Part shown: in pieces, positions 36,120 through 43,833 of the stretch
How the letters are laid out: each line of letters starts with the position of its first letter
Numbering within the stretch: position 1 is the first letter of the stretch
NCBI GenBank assembly: GCA_947177635.1
Contig: CAMWVQ010000007.1
Coordinates: 1 to 64,000, forward strand
Origin: an uncultured Porphyromonadaceae bacterium
GTDB lineage: Bacteria > Bacteroidota > Bacteroidia > Bacteroidales > Muribaculaceae
Direction of reading: 5' to 3'
DNA: 64,000 nucleotides
Translations under genes and position numbers: made by a program
The notes under the pieces: generated by a model
What the model was told of the DNA's origin: nothing
Databases searched by the model: none
The model's input: the letters and a program-made list of their open reading frames with translations, nothing else

Positions 36120-36207
36120 CCAAAAATCATCGCAAACGGGGCGGCCAATCGCCTCCTCCGTCTCCCTCACGAATCTGAAATCCTTAAATATCCAACACAG
36201 TAAAACA

Positions 36208-36384
36208 ATGAAAGAATTAGTTGAAAAGGTAGCTTCCCTCTATGAAGCTTTCCAGAAAGAGGCCCAGGCCCAGCTCGAAAACGGCAACAAGGCCGCCGGC
36301 ACACGTGCCCGCAAGGCTTCCCTCGAAATCGAGAAGGCCATGAAGGAATTCCGCAAGGCTTCCCTCGAGGCTGCCAAGGCATAA
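36208..36384 (+). CDS. Small Hc1-like histone H1 family protein
   Basis: A 58-residue protein starting at the ATG at 36208. It begins MKELVEKVASLYEAFQKEA and is a single long amphipathic helix with alternating Lys/Arg and Ala/Glu, ending in ASLEAAKA. It matches the Bacteroidetes small Hc1/histone H1-like family, thought to bind DNA. It has its own promoter and a hairpin terminator (36406-36452), so it is an independent, probably abundant transcript. The family assignment rests on length, composition and the repeated ARKASLE block; DNA binding is not shown by sequence alone. Confidence 0.8.
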   Translation: MKELVEKVASLYEAFQKEAQAQLENGNKAAGTRARKASLEIEKAMKEFRKASLEAAKA

Positions 36385-36405
36385 GCCCAGCATCACAACC
36401 GCTTT

Positions 36406-36452
36406 TCAAGGGCGGGAATCCGGTCTGAGACATTCCGGGTTCCCGCTCTTGA
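36406..36452 (+). terminator. Terminator after the Hc1-like gene
   Basis: An 18-nt imperfect stem (36406-36423 with 36435-36452) with an 11-nt loop begins 21 bp after the stop. There is no strong U-tract. Confidence 0.7.
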
Positions 36453-36504
36453 CACACCCCGACAGACGCCCTGACGCGCCTCTCCGCAATACCGCCGAAA
36501 AAAG

Positions 36505-38721
36505 ATGACACAGATGATGATGAAGCCCGACGAGAACCTCCGCAGGGCGTGGGATTTCGTGGAACGAACCGGAGTCAGCATTTTCCTCACCGGGAAAGCA
36601 GGCACCGGCAAGACCACCTTCCTCAAGGAGGTGATGAAAAACAGCGCCAAGACGGCAGTCGTCGTGGCCCCGACCGGGGTCGCCGCCATCAACGCGGGGG
36701 GAGTCACCATCCACTCATTCTTCCAGATTTCCCCCGCCCCCTACATCCCCGGGGCGGAGACCCGCGACAGCTACGGATTCTCGAAACACAAGCTCAGGGT
36801 CATCCGGTCAATCGACCTGCTGGTGATTGATGAAATCTCGATGGTCAGGGCCGACCTGCTCGACGCCATCGACAACGCCCTGAGGAAATACCGCCGCGAC
36901 TCCCGTCCGTTCGGCGGCGTGCAGCTGCTCATGATCGGCGACCTGCAGCAGCTCGCCCCCGTTGTCACTCCCCGCGACGAGGAGATTCTGCGCGGCCATT
37001 ACTCCACCCCATACTTTTTCGGCAGCCACGCCCTGAGCCAGATTCCCTACGTAACCATCAGGCTCGAAAAGGTGTTCAGGCAACAGAACCTTGATTTTGT
37101 CGAGTTGCTCAACCATGTGCGCGACAACAGCCTCACAGAGGCCGACCGCCGGATGCTCGACTCCCGCCTCGACCCCGCCTTCATCCCCGACCGCGAAAGC
37201 GGCTACATCCGCCTGACCACCCACAACAACTCGGCCGACAGCTACAACGAGGACCGTCTGCGCCAGCTCCCCTCCGGGGCGGCAAGATACAAGGCGCAGG
37301 TAAAAGGCACATTCCCCGAGCTCGCCTATCCAACGGCCGAGGAGCTTGTCATCAAACCCGGCGCGCAGGTGATGTTCGTCAAGAACGACACCGTGGCACA
37401 CGAGTATTACAATGGCCTCATCGGCCATGTCGTTGACGCCGGGGAGAAGAGCGTCAGCATCCGTGTGCCGGGTCGCCAGACGTTGATTGAAGTCACCCCC
37501 CAGGTGTGGGAAAACGCGAAATACAAAATCAACGAGCAGACCAACACGATAGAGACCGAGGTGCAGGGGACATTCACCCAGATGCCGCTACGCCTGGCCT
37601 GGGCCATCACCATCCACAAGAGCCAGGGACTGACATTCGACCGGGTGATCATCGACGCCGGGGCGTCATTCGCCCCGGGGCAGGTCTATGTGGCCCTCAG
37701 CCGCTGCCGCACACTCGAAGGGATGGTGCTCGCCACCCCCATCGCCGAGGAATCACTGCGTCCCGACCCCGCCGTGGCCGAATACATCCTCCATCAGGCC
37801 GAAGCCGCCGAGAGAAGCGTCGGGATGCTCGAAGGGATAAAGGGGGACTACTACCGCCAGCTGCTGACCGAGCTGTTCACCTTCCGCGACATCGCCACCC
37901 GCGAGGAATCCCTCTCGCGCCAGGTCTATTCCAACTACCGCCACAGCTACCCCCAGGAGAGCGCCGACCTCGAACGCATCGCCCGCGACCTGCGCAGCCG
38001 CGTCATCGAGGTCTCCGACAAATGGACAGCCCTGATACGGACCAGCCCCATCCCCCACCTCTCCTCTGATGATTTCCTCCTGCGCGTCCGCAAGAGCGCC
38101 GTCTACTTCTACAACACCCTCATCGACATATTCGGCAACGTCATCCAGCGTTGCGCGAAAATCAAGACCGAAAACAAACGGGCCAACACCCGTGTGGCCG
38201 AACTGACCCTCGAGCTAAAGCAGTCTGTGCTGGCACGCCTCTACCTGCTGCGCGACATCAACGAATACGGCTACACCATCTCAAACTATCTCGGCTCAAA
38301 ACAGCAGGCCTGGATGAAAGCCACCCGCGACCCGGCGGAGGAGGCCAAGGCCCGACGCCGCGAGGAGAAGGAGGCGCAGCGCAAGGCAAAAGCGAAGGAA
38401 CGCTCCGCCCGGCAGCCCCGCGCCCCCAAGGAGTCGACATACGACATCACCTACCGCCTCTTCCGCCAAGGGCTGTCGCGCGAGGACATCGCCCGCGAAC
38501 GCGGACTGACCACAACCACCATCTCAAGCCATCTGCTGAAATATATCCAGAACGGCACCCTGACAGTCGAGGAGGTGTTGCCCGCCGTGGCCATCAACGC
38601 CATCACCTCTGTCATCACCCGCCTCGGCCCGGAGGCCGGCTACACCGCCCTGACCGAAGCCCTCCCCGGCATCGACTACAACGACATCCGTATGGTTCTC
38701 TCCACCCTCCCCAAGTCCTGA
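36505..38721 (+). CDS. Pif1/RecD2-like helicase with C-terminal HTH
   Basis: A 738-residue superfamily 1 helicase. Walker A is GKAGTGKTTF (about residues 30-39), motif Ia is APTGVAAINAGGVTIHSF, Walker B is LLVIDEISMV, and motif III is LMIGDLQQLAPV; the C-terminal motor shows AITIHKSQGLTFDRV and YVALSRC. After residue about 470 the protein has a helical and lysine-rich linker, then a helix-turn-helix of the HTH_40 type (SREDIARERGLTTTTISSHLL). It unwinds DNA, likely in replication or repair. The HTH may guide it to DNA or RNA; this combination is known in Bacteroidetes helicases. Confidence 0.88.
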   Translation: MTQMMMKPDENLRRAWDFVERTGVSIFLTGKAGTGKTTFLKEVMKNSAKTAVVVAPTGVAAINAGGVTIHSFFQISPAPYIPGAETRDSYGFSKHKLRVIRSIDLLVIDEISMVRADLLDAIDNALRKYRRDSRPFGGVQLLMIGDLQQLAPVVTPRDEEILRGHYSTPYFFGSHALSQIPYVTIRLEKVFRQQNLDFVELLNHVRDNSLTEADRRMLDSRLDPAFIPDRESGYIRLTTHNNSADSYNEDRLRQLPSGAARYKAQVKGTFPELAYPTAEELVIKPGAQVMFVKNDTVAHEYYNGLIGHVVDAGEKSVSIRVPGRQTLIEVTPQVWENAKYKINEQTNTIETEVQGTFTQMPLRLAWAITIHKSQGLTFDRVIIDAGASFAPGQVYVALSRCRTLEGMVLATPIAEESLRPDPAVAEYILHQAEAAERSVGMLEGIKGDYYRQLLTELFTFRDIATREESLSRQVYSNYRHSYPQESADLERIARDLRSRVIEVSDKWTALIRTSPIPHLSSDDFLLRVRKSAVYFYNTLIDIFGNVIQRCAKIKTENKRANTRVAELTLELKQSVLARLYLLRDINEYGYTISNYLGSKQQAWMKATRDPAEEAKARRREEKEAQRKAKAKERSARQPRAPKESTYDITYRLFRQGLSREDIARERGLTTTTISSHLLKYIQNGTLTVEEVLPAVAINAITSVITRLGPEAGYTALTEALPGIDYNDIRMVLSTLPKS

Positions 38722-38914
38722 ACCTCTCCCCTCCCGGCTACCTCTATCACAAAACTTCCAAAAGAGAGTTTCCCGAGATACCCACAGGGGATATTTCTGC
38801 CCTTTTGCCAGCATTCACTTTAAAACACCAACATTTTGACACACAAAAACTCACAATTATATATTAACATTTCATAATCATAATTTTCAAGTATCTAAAA
38901 TTTCATTAAATTTA

Positions 38915-38946
38915 TTTGGATTTTGTTTATCCAAACATTATCTTTG
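38915..38946 (+). promoter_or_regulatory. Promoter of precursor 1 of the peptide island
   Basis: -33 TTTG (38915-38918), 20-bp spacer, -7 TATCTTTG (38939-38946) in a strongly AT-rich stretch. The start site near 38953 gives an 80-nt leader whose sequence is repeated before precursor 2. Confidence 0.72.
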
Positions 38947-38955
38947 CGATATGAA

Positions 38956-39149
38956 TAGTTTCACTCCAACCTCAGACAGGGGTGTCTCTTTCATCTACAA
39001 TCAGTTTCTTTCACTTTTAAACACAGGGCTTATGAAAAAAGACAATCAGCTTGCTCGCATCGAGCAATTCCTTGGGCAACTCCAGCCCCCCCGAGTCAAA
39101 GGACGCAGTCATCCTCCTCGACTCCGAAATGGATTCGACAGGTGCAGCT
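38956..39149 (+). repeat. Leader cassette, copy 1 (with copy 2 at 42013-42205)
   Basis: 194 nt covering the 5' leader RNA and the leader-peptide code of precursor 1, matching 193 nt at 42013-42205. Both copies run exactly 76 nt from the TAGTTTCACTCC start to the ATG. Within the coding part I count four substitutions and one indel; the single-base length difference is the extra C at 39086-39092. Core codes downstream are unrelated at DNA level. Confidence 0.85.
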
Positions 39150-39326
39150 GACGATATGACAAACAACTTTCAAAATTGCAAAAGCTGTCGCAACTACGAT
39201 CCATCTGCATGTGGAGCCAATGGATACAACTGCTCGAATTACAGTGGTGCATGTGGCGGTTCTACCAATGGTGAATTATGCTTCAATGAAAAAGCGGACG
39301 CCACCAACAAAACTGTCGGTTGTTGA
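39032..39326 (+). pseudogene. RiPP precursor 1, Cys-rich, frameshifted in a C7 run as given
   Basis: The leader starts at the ATG at 39032 in the same context as intact precursor 2 and reads MKKDNQLARIEQFLGQLQ. A run of seven C (39086-39092) then throws it out of frame; removing one C restores PESKDAVILLDSEMDSTGAA and a core ending at 39326, 97 residues in all. The core has seven Cys in C-x2-C-x7-C-x6-C-x6-C-x8-C-x13-C. The STGA/A site fits cleavage by the C39 exporter at 46520. As given, the leader runs on into an unrelated short tail. It may be a phase-variable gene, a decayed gene or a sequencing error. The precursor call rests on leader identity to precursor 2 and its neighbours. Confidence 0.75.
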
Positions 39327-39357
39327 TATTAACAACATCCCCTTAACCTAATCACTG

Positions 39358-39382
39358 CACTCTCCATAAGATATGGAGGGTG
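39358..39382 (+). terminator. Hairpin between precursor 1 and the first barrel gene
   Basis: A 10-bp stem with one G-T pair (39358-39367 with 39373-39382) and 5-nt loop, 31 bp after the precursor stop. It probably terminates or attenuates most transcripts so that precursor exceeds barrel protein. Confidence 0.6.
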
Positions 39383-39421
39383 TAGTTTGCAATATTAACT
39401 TCTTTATCAGAGATAATCGTT

Positions 39422-41785
39422 ATGAGGGCATCTAAATGTAATCAGTTCCGTCAATTATTATCAATCATAATTTCCATTTTCGGGCTTGCGTGTTCCGCGC
39501 AAATCCGAGGGACAGTAATTGATGACACCGACATACCAGTGGAGGGAGCCGCGGTCGTAGCATTGCAGCTTCCCGACAGCACATATATCGGAGGTGCCCT
39601 CTCTGACCAAGACGGCAAATTCCTGATAGAAACCACATCCGGACTTGCCGACATCATCTTGCGGGCGGAAGCTATCGGTTATGGCAAAACGACAATCCAC
39701 GCCTCACTGACAGACACAAACAAAATCATTCTTCCTCATAGCGGCATAGCCCTCAATGAAGTAGTGGTCAACGCTCCAAAACTGACCGTCTCACCCGGCA
39801 GGTTCACATTTTATCCGGGAGACATAATCAAGGATGCCCACGACGCCATGGAGGTAATGAAATTCGTGCCGATGGTCAGAGTGGGCAGTGGCGGCATATC
39901 TCTGCTTGGAACTGCCCCAAAGATTCTCGTGAATGGCAAAGAATCCATCATGGGCTCCTCCGGGGTAATCAACATGCTCAAGCTCTCCGACGCGGCCAGG
40001 ATAAAGCGGGTGGAAATCATAGTGCAGCCCGGTGTCGCCCGGCAAGGGGAGGGGCCTATAATAAACCTGATACTCGCCCCTCGCATCGGCAGTATGGGAA
40101 CCGCCGACCTTACCCTCACCTATTCAGAAGCCCTTTCCCCACGAATACAGGCGTGGTATGGCGGGGAATGGGAAAAATGGCAGTTTTCCTGTGATGTAGC
40201 CCTTCTGGAAGTAAAATTCAAAACCTCAGGAGAATCGACATACACCGAGTTTGACCCCTCTCTTCCGGAAACCGTCGACAGGCAACCGTCAATGACCAAA
40301 TACTCGACATACCGGACTGCATCAACCATCTATTCTGTCGCCGCCACGGTCGGGGCCAGCGTGGACCTGGGGCATGACAATTCCCTCGGAGGCTCACTAT
40401 TCTTATCCTCCGATTACTCCAAGGATGAAAGACACAGCCTTGTCACCATCATGCCGGACGCATCAGACCTAAACACTTCAAGCCTTTCAAAACGGCCTTT
40501 CAATCCCACGTGGGTGATAGGCAGAATGAATTATGACCACAAGCTTGATTCCCTCGGCAGCACCTTGCGGGCATCCCTTTCTTATCAGGGTTCATTCAAA
40601 CACAATGAGACATCATATACCCCCCTCGCATCCATGCAAGGCGAAAAGTCGGCCACCGACATAAATTCCATACAGCTGAAAGGCAACTGGAACAAACATC
40701 TCAATGACCGGGCAAGCATAGATGTCGGGACAGATGCCTTCTACGACAATGTGAAGCGACAACTGCGCAAAAGCTCCGACGGCAGCCTTTCGGGAGAGCT
40801 GACGCTTGACGATGACCTGCGACAAACCCAGGCGCAATTTGACCTCTTCGCCGGGGGTGAATACCGGTTCTCGTCATTGTTTTCAATCAGCCTCGGAGTC
40901 AGGGGCAGATGGTATCGCCGTGAAATCGACCAGTATGTGCAGCGGGCCAACCGCAAATTCGAGGATTTCTACATCCTTCCGACAGCATCGGCTAGTTTTG
41001 CGTTCAGCCCTATGCACATGGTCACCCTCGGATATACCTCGGGGATTGAACAACCCGAATATTACCTCACAAATCCCATCAAATACTGGATGTCGCCGGA
41101 ATATTACTCCACCGGAAATCCCGACCTCAAGGCAATCAACATCCACAACCTGCATCTCAACTACATATTGCTCCAAAAAATCAACCTCAGCGCCAAAGGA
41201 ATATTAAAAAACAACCTCGCGGAACAGGCAACCCTTTCCGCCGGTGACGGTGTCACCTATTTCAAACCGCTTGAAACGGGCAATTCTCGCGCCTTGGAGC
41301 TACGGACAGGATATTCCAACGGCTTCTTCTCCTACAGATGGTATGTCTCGGCCGATGTAACCTATAATCTCACACGCCTTGACAACCGAGACCTCCCGTC
41401 GAGCCTTACCGAAGGGGCGCAGACAGACTCACGCTGGTCGGCCCGTCTGTCCTCCAGCGTCACTCTCGGCAAAGACCGTTCATGGACGCTTGGTGTCTCC
41501 GGAGACTATCAGTCACCACAACACAATACCTTCTCAACAATAAGAGGATATGCCGATTTCGGCATTTCCATAATTAAGCGTTTCAAATTCGGTGGCAGAC
41601 TGATGTTCATAGCATCCAACCTCCTCAACCATCACCGTTCAGGATGGTATGACTGCGCCGCTTACTCCCAGACATTCCGAAACCAAACCAACACCCGCAG
41701 TTTCTTTTTGAAATTTGACATAGACTTTGGCAAACCATTCCGTATGCGCGCCAATCCGTCATCCGCCGACAGACAGCTGGAATAG
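39422..41785 (+). CDS. OMP_b-brl_3 outer-membrane beta-barrel protein 1 (TonB-dependent-receptor-like)
   Basis: A 787-residue outer-membrane protein. A signal peptide (about 1-27) is followed by a carboxypeptidase-regulatory-like Ig domain (about 28-105, IRGTVIDDTDIPVEGAAVV), a plug-like domain with GEGPIINLILAPRIGS and a C-terminal 16+ strand barrel ending in an aromatic residue-poor tail. Family: the OMP_b-brl_3 relatives of TonB-dependent receptors. It lies between precursors 1 and 2 in the peptide island and is clearly paralogous to the protein at 43834. Likely roles are outer-membrane passage, uptake or immunity for the modified peptide; sequence cannot choose. A dedicated TonB box was not identified. 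Confidence 0.85.
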   Translation: MRASKCNQFRQLLSIIISIFGLACSAQIRGTVIDDTDIPVEGAAVVALQLPDSTYIGGALSDQDGKFLIETTSGLADIILRAEAIGYGKTTIHASLTDTNKIILPHSGIALNEVVVNAPKLTVSPGRFTFYPGDIIKDAHDAMEVMKFVPMVRVGSGGISLLGTAPKILVNGKESIMGSSGVINMLKLSDAARIKRVEIIVQPGVARQGEGPIINLILAPRIGSMGTADLTLTYSEALSPRIQAWYGGEWEKWQFSCDVALLEVKFKTSGESTYTEFDPSLPETVDRQPSMTKYSTYRTASTIYSVAATVGASVDLGHDNSLGGSLFLSSDYSKDERHSLVTIMPDASDLNTSSLSKRPFNPTWVIGRMNYDHKLDSLGSTLRASLSYQGSFKHNETSYTPLASMQGEKSATDINSIQLKGNWNKHLNDRASIDVGTDAFYDNVKRQLRKSSDGSLSGELTLDDDLRQTQAQFDLFAGGEYRFSSLFSISLGVRGRWYRREIDQYVQRANRKFEDFYILPTASASFAFSPMHMVTLGYTSGIEQPEYYLTNPIKYWMSPEYYSTGNPDLKAINIHNLHLNYILLQKINLSAKGILKNNLAEQATLSAGDGVTYFKPLETGNSRALELRTGYSNGFFSYRWYVSADVTYNLTRLDNRDLPSSLTEGAQTDSRWSARLSSSVTLGKDRSWTLGVSGDYQSPQHNTFSTIRGYADFGISIIKRFKFGGRLMFIASNLLNHHRSGWYDCAAYSQTFRNQTNTRSFFLKFDIDFGKPFRMRANPSSADRQLE

Positions 41786-41970
41786 CCCTCCAATCCTCCC
41801 TGTTTTTCAATTTTCAAAATACCGTTTTGGTAATTGCCGGAGAGTTAAAATGTAGCCGAATCATCAACAAGCGACTATCATCCACCGCATCCAGCATTGT
41901 TAAATATAACAATTATACATTTCAACACAACATAAAGACAATTTCAAATTTTGATTTTTATTGATAAAAA

Positions 41971-42002
41971 TTTGGAATATTCAACATTTTTGCCTAAATT
42001 CG
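41971..42002 (+). promoter_or_regulatory. Candidate promoter of precursor 2
   Basis: -33 TTTG (41971-41974), 20-bp spacer, and a degenerate -7 TAAATTCG (41995-42002). It occupies the same place relative to the repeated leader as the 38915-38946 promoter. The rest of the 41786-41970 stretch is AT-rich and shows no gene. Confidence 0.5.
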
Positions 42003-42012
42003 CAAATGCAGT

Positions 42013-42205
42013 TAGTTTCACTCCAACCTCAAACAGGTGTGTCTCTTTCTTTCATAATCAGTTTCTTTCACAATTAAAAACAGAGCTTATGAAAAAAGAC
42101 AATCAGCTTGCTCGCATCGAGCAATTCCTTGGGCAACTCCAGGCTCCCGAGTCAAAGGACGCAGTCATCCTCCTCGACTCCGAAATGGATTCGGCAGGCG
42201 CAGCT
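42013..42205 (+). repeat. Leader cassette, copy 2
   Basis: Second copy of the 5' leader and leader-peptide code described at 38956-39149, here in an intact reading frame. Confidence 0.85.
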
Positions 42206-42373
42206 AACGTGTCACCTCTTGGAGCTAACGGGGTATGCAGCAACAAAAAAGATTCAGCGTGTTCATCGAATGCTGCTGTATGCACAAACATAGGGGCCGC
42301 ATGCGATGATGCCGCGAATATGGACAAATGCTACAACTTCGAGGCAGTAGTCAGCAAAGATCCCTGCAGTTAA
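42089..42373 (+). CDS. RiPP precursor 2, intact Cys-rich peptide
   Basis: A 94-residue peptide, start at the ATG at 42089 because the identical leader in precursor 1 starts there. The leader (1-37) contains RIEQFLGQL and DAVILLDSEMDSAGA, and the GA/A junction at about 37-38 suits C39-type cleavage. The core (38-94) has six Cys in C-x7-C-x6-C-x6-C-x8-C-x11-C, the same ladder as precursors 1 and 3. The radical SAM gene follows 151 bp later, past a strong hairpin (42391-42436). I do not recognise a named precursor family. Substrate of the radical SAM enzyme is inference from position and leader conservation. Confidence 0.8.
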   Translation: MKKDNQLARIEQFLGQLQAPESKDAVILLDSEMDSAGAANVSPLGANGVCSNKKDSACSSNAAVCTNIGAACDDAANMDKCYNFEAVVSKDPCS

Positions 42374-42390
42374 TCTGTCAGTCATCCTAT

Positions 42391-42436
42391 GGACTCATAA
42401 CAGCGAGAAACATTGGCATATTACTGTTATGAGTCC
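42391..42436 (+). terminator. Attenuator-like hairpin between precursor 2 and the radical SAM gene
   Basis: A perfect 13-bp stem (42391-42403 with 42424-42436) with a 20-nt loop, 18 bp after the precursor stop; adjacent ATCC/GGAT extends it. There is no U-tract, so partial readthrough or RNA stabilisation is likely. Confidence 0.6.
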
Positions 42437-42524
42437 GGATGGTATAAAAAGCAAGGAATGAATCATTTTGACACCATTTCGAAACCGCTCCAAATGCAAT
42501 CATCTACCATCATAGAATCATTTT

Positions 42525-43817
42525 ATGAAAGCAAGCATTTTCAACAATTACATCACGCTTGGCAATGGAACTATACTGGGATACAATTCATTCACGCGTA
42601 GGTTTGCCGTAATTCCCAGAAATCTGCATCTCGCTTTAACCGAGACCTCTACAAATATGAATTCTGACGGGGACGATTGGCCAAGTCAACTCAAAGAGGC
42701 TGGATTTCTTATACCCGACTCCTTGGACGAAGTCGCCGTCCTTGACCGGGAAATAACAGAAGAAGACTTCAATCAGTCTTTTGCTGAAATACATGTCAAT
42801 CCCACTCTTAACTGCAATTTCCGGTGCTGGTATTGTTACGAAGAACATCAGCCCGACTCCGAACTGGGTCCGGAGGTTTATGACGCGTTATGCAACTATA
42901 TTTCCAACTTGTTGGAATCTCCTGTGAAACGTCTTAACCTGGGATTCTTCGGAGGAGAACCGTTGTTGAAGTTCGACAAAATATGCAGGCCACTGATTGA
43001 ATGGACTGCCGAAAAGTGTCGTTCGAAAGGTGTATGTTTCCATACTCATTTCACGACCAACTCCTATCTGCTCACACCTGAGATTGTAGACTTCCTCAAA
43101 AAATATGAATGCGGCCTGCAGATAACACTCGACGGCCATCGGGAATTCCACAACAAAGTAAGATTCGCCAAAGGAGGCCATGGGTCATATGACCGCATAC
43201 TCCACAATGTGGCGATGGCATCGGAAGCCGGTATCAGCATCGTGTTAAGAATCAACTATACTATGGGTAACCTTGACTCGGTAGGTGACATCATCTCAGA
43301 TCTCGCCAACCTAAAGCTGAAAGCTCCGGAGGGTATAGTCATCAACTTTCAGCGCGTGTGGCAAGACCGTCATAAGGGGGAAAACGACCGTATGAACTCA
43401 AAAATATCGGAATTCTATGGCCGTCTCAAAGAGCTTGGAGTGGGCTTCAGCCTGCCTGACCTTAACAATCCCCGCACAGGGAGTTGCTATGGTGACAAGC
43501 GGAATTACATCTGCATCAACTACAACGGAGACTTCTTCAAATGCACCGCCCGAGATTTCAAAACCAACCGACGCGCAGGGCATCTTGCGCCGGACGGTTC
43601 CCTCATCTGGGAACCGGGCCGCAAGGAGGCATGGGAAAATGGGAAGTTCTCATTCAATGTATGTCGTGGATGCCGTATCGCGCCTTTATGTCTCGGCGGT
43701 TGCCGACAGAGAGGTGTCGAGTCGGTCGACGACGGAAGCTGTCCGTTAGGTTATGACGAGAACCGAAAAGATGAGATTATTCTCCAGAGATTTGAATACC
43801 AATACCTGAAATCCTGA
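42525..43817 (+). CDS. Radical SAM/SPASM peptide maturase
   Basis: A 430-residue enzyme that would install cross-links or other radical modifications on the precursors. An N-terminal region (about 1-85) is of the type that contacts leader peptides. The radical SAM [4Fe-4S] motif CNFRCWYC has Cys97, 101 and 104, and GGEP is at 143-146. The SPASM domain carries Cys321, 330, 340, 380, 383, 389, 393 and 406, enough for two auxiliary clusters. Such enzymes form thioether or carbon-carbon bonds in Cys-rich peptides; which bond applies here is inference. It lies directly between precursor 2 and the second barrel gene (16 bp). Confidence 0.92.
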   Translation: MKASIFNNYITLGNGTILGYNSFTRRFAVIPRNLHLALTETSTNMNSDGDDWPSQLKEAGFLIPDSLDEVAVLDREITEEDFNQSFAEIHVNPTLNCNFRCWYCYEEHQPDSELGPEVYDALCNYISNLLESPVKRLNLGFFGGEPLLKFDKICRPLIEWTAEKCRSKGVCFHTHFTTNSYLLTPEIVDFLKKYECGLQITLDGHREFHNKVRFAKGGHGSYDRILHNVAMASEAGISIVLRINYTMGNLDSVGDIISDLANLKLKAPEGIVINFQRVWQDRHKGENDRMNSKISEFYGRLKELGVGFSLPDLNNPRTGSCYGDKRNYICINYNGDFFKCTARDFKTNRRAGHLAPDGSLIWEPGRKEAWENGKFSFNVCRGCRIAPLCLGGCRQRGVESVDDGSCPLGYDENRKDEIILQRFEYQYLKS

Positions 43818-43833
43818 CAAAAATCTCATTCAT

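Noticed and set aside
38951..39031. Earlier in-frame ATG before the precursor 1 leader
   Set aside because: It lies at or before the likely transcription start (near 38953) and the DNA repeat shows the common leader ATG is at 39032; precursor 2 uses the same position.
41786..41970. Small ORFs in the AT-rich gap before precursor 2
   Set aside because: No start context, no family, and better explained as promoter and leader.
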